Assembly: GCA_018066965.1 (NCBI GenBank)
Contig: JAGPVP010000061.1
Span: 43,416-107,415, forward strand
Direction: 5' to 3'
Source of the DNA: Zhongshania sp.
GTDB lineage: Bacteria; Pseudomonadota; Gammaproteobacteria; Pseudomonadales; Spongiibacteraceae
Length of the DNA stretch: 64,000 nucleotides
Below are positions 62,120 to 64,000 of the stretch, one piece after another (within the stretch, counting starts at the first letter, position 1; each line of letters starts with the position of its first letter). The notes beneath the pieces were generated by a model. That model saw only the letters and a program-made list of their open reading frames with translations. It searched no databases and was not told the DNA's origin. A program made the translations under genes and the position numbers.

Positions 62120-64000
62120 ATGGCACACCTTTTCCTCGCCATAGCATTTATCGTATCTGCTGCACTATCAGCAGTGGCTTACTTTGTTCTAAAAACGCCA
62201 TACGACCCAGCACTGCTCATGCTGGCAACTTTAACGGGCTGCATCAGCCTAGTCGCCCTATGTTTTAGCAATGTGCTTGACCGCCAAAGTAAACTCCGCA
62301 AACAGCTTGAACTAAAAAATGAGCAGCAGCGTATTCTTCTAGAACACGACTCATCTGCGCTGATGCTATTAGATAAATACTTTAATTTAGAACTTCTTAA
62401 CATCCACCACGCATCGATCGCTAAATTTCAAAACAATAGCTCAAGCGACAACTTGCTCGTCAATATTTGGCGAGACAATGTGCCAGAGGAAACACGTAAA
62501 TTAATCCGTCAGACTCTGAGCGATAAGCGAACATGGCGTGGAGAATTACGTTTTGGCGATTTACACAAAGACGAATATATTGCCGCTACGATCACGCCAA
62601 TTCTTGATGACGACGGCGAGCTCTCAAGAATCGCAATCTGTGCAGAAGATATTTCTGAGCACAAGGCCATCGTAGACCGACTATTTATTCGCGAACACTA
62701 CAATGTGCTCACTGGCCTGCCCAATCGCCACTTTGCTCTGCGCGCACTGCAATCCTCTATTAAAGATGTAGAAAGTGCCGATCACGGCTTTATTCTCATC
62801 CATATAGACCTAGATCGCATACGCTATATTAACGACTCATTGGGTCATCAAGTTGTTGATAAAATTTTTATTGAAACAAGCGAACGACTACGACGCAGCG
62901 TGCACGACGATCAAATTCTTGCTCATTTAGGTGCCGATGAATTTCTTATTATTTTAAATACTGAAAACTGCACTAACGAAGCAGAAATTCTTGCTGAGAC
63001 CCTGCTTGATCGATGCCGTGAACCGTTTTATATAAATCATCACGAAGTAAATATTTCCGCCAGCTTAGGGCTCTGTAAATATCCTGATGATGGCGCCGAT
63101 GGTGCCATACTCATGCGGCGCGCCGAGGCCGCCATGTTCAACGCCAAAGAAAAAGGTGGTGACCGCTTCAGCTTTTTCGAAGAGGGTATGAGTAGCGAAA
63201 CCGAACGTAGGCTTGAGATGGAAAACCATTTACGCCACGCCATAGAACGCGATGAATTTAAACTTTATTACCAACCCGTCATCGACCTTGCAAGTAATAA
63301 ACTACGGGGCGTAGAGGTATTGTTGCGCTGGCAAAATGTCGAATTAAACAACCCTGGGCCAGATCAATTTATTGCTGTTGCCGAGCAAAGTGGTCTCATT
63401 GTTGGTATTGGCAAATGGGTTCTTGAACACGCCTGCAAACAAATTGTAACGTGGTCTCAAGCGGGCATGCCACCACTGAGCGTTGCCGTAAATATTTCAG
63501 CCAAACAATTTATTGATGGCGATATTGTTGAAAATGTCCGCTATGCCCTGCTGCAAAGTGGCTTGCCCGCATCGCAGTTAGAACTCGAAATTACCGAAGG
63601 TCTGCTAATCAACGATACCCCAGAAATTCGCGACACATTTGCGCAGCTTAAAGCACTCGGTATTCATTTATCACTAGATGACTTCGGCACAGGCTATGCG
63701 TCTTTAAGTTATTTAAAACGCTACCCTTTCGATACCCTAAAAATTGACCGCAGTTTTGTGCACGACATCGATAAATGCAACGACAGCGTGACACTGACCA
63801 ACGCAATTATCGCTATGGGTCACAGCTTCAATATGACGGTAATTGCCGAGGGGGTAGAAAACCTGCACCAGCGTCGTATTTTGCGCGAACGCCACTGCGA
63901 TATGGTGCAAGGCTTTTTATATTCTCCGCCGCTTCCCGCCGACCAATTTGTCGCTTGGGCTAAACGCTATGCCGAAATGCAAATCAGCCAGCATGTCTAA
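62120..64000 (+). CDS. Membrane-anchored PAS/GGDEF/EAL protein (cyclic-di-GMP metabolism, probable phosphodiesterase)
   Basis: Two N-terminal TMs; PAS-like region; VLTGLPNRHFALRAL...HLGADEFLIIL; EVLLRWQ and LDDFGTGYASLSYLKRYPFDTLKIDRSFV. Ends with TAA at 64000. Confidence 0.95.
   Translation: MAHLFLAIAFIVSAALSAVAYFVLKTPYDPALLMLATLTGCISLVALCFSNVLDRQSKLRKQLELKNEQQRILLEHDSSALMLLDKYFNLELLNIHHASIAKFQNNSSSDNLLVNIWRDNVPEETRKLIRQTLSDKRTWRGELRFGDLHKDEYIAATITPILDDDGELSRIAICAEDISEHKAIVDRLFIREHYNVLTGLPNRHFALRALQSSIKDVESADHGFILIHIDLDRIRYINDSLGHQVVDKIFIETSERLRRSVHDDQILAHLGADEFLIILNTENCTNEAEILAETLLDRCREPFYINHHEVNISASLGLCKYPDDGADGAILMRRAEAAMFNAKEKGGDRFSFFEEGMSSETERRLEMENHLRHAIERDEFKLYYQPVIDLASNKLRGVEVLLRWQNVELNNPGPDQFIAVAEQSGLIVGIGKWVLEHACKQIVTWSQAGMPPLSVAVNISAKQFIDGDIVENVRYALLQSGLPASQLELEITEGLLINDTPEIRDTFAQLKALGIHLSLDDFGTGYASLSYLKRYPFDTLKIDRSFVHDIDKCNDSVTLTNAIIAMGHSFNMTVIAEGVENLHQRRILRERHCDMVQGFLYSPPLPADQFVAWAKRYAEMQISQHV

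Overview
The window looks like an ordinary chromosomal segment from a marine-type gammaproteobacterium. Gene content and synteny suggest a Cellvibrionales/Spongiibacteraceae-like lineage, but that is inference. I found no convincing rRNA, tRNA, CRISPR array, transposase, integrase or phage genes. Main blocks, start to end: a truncated ECF sigma factor; TSUP, DUF3465 and DUF2254 genes; an ectoine operon (ectABC-ask) extended by a TPR membrane protein and an SSS symporter, with a divergent EctR-like MarR regulator; a DUF523/DUF1722 (TudS-like) gene next to a photolyase; a retropepsin-like / 7TM-inactive-transglutaminase / RimK-like ATP-grasp operon; dsbA and cytochromes c4/c5; engB-polA; a Zur-znuABC locus; a complete aa3-type cytochrome c oxidase cluster; a MATE gene; a LysR/azoR/pirin group; CBS, hydrolase and ZIP genes; prlC-yheV; aroE-hemF-tsaC-dprA-LysM; def-fmt-rsmB-trkA-trkH; and a GGDEF/EAL protein. 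The most interesting non-obvious items are (i) a roughly 105-nt structured, terminator-ended candidate sRNA in the polA-engB gap, the same neighbourhood as Spot 42 and ErsA; (ii) the ATP-grasp/transglutaminase/retropepsin operon close to the ectoine locus; (iii) a perfect 8-5-8 operator-like palindrome ahead of an orphan exported small protein; and (iv) the unusual tail of the ectoine operon. All calls come from reading the sequence and translations; no searches were run.
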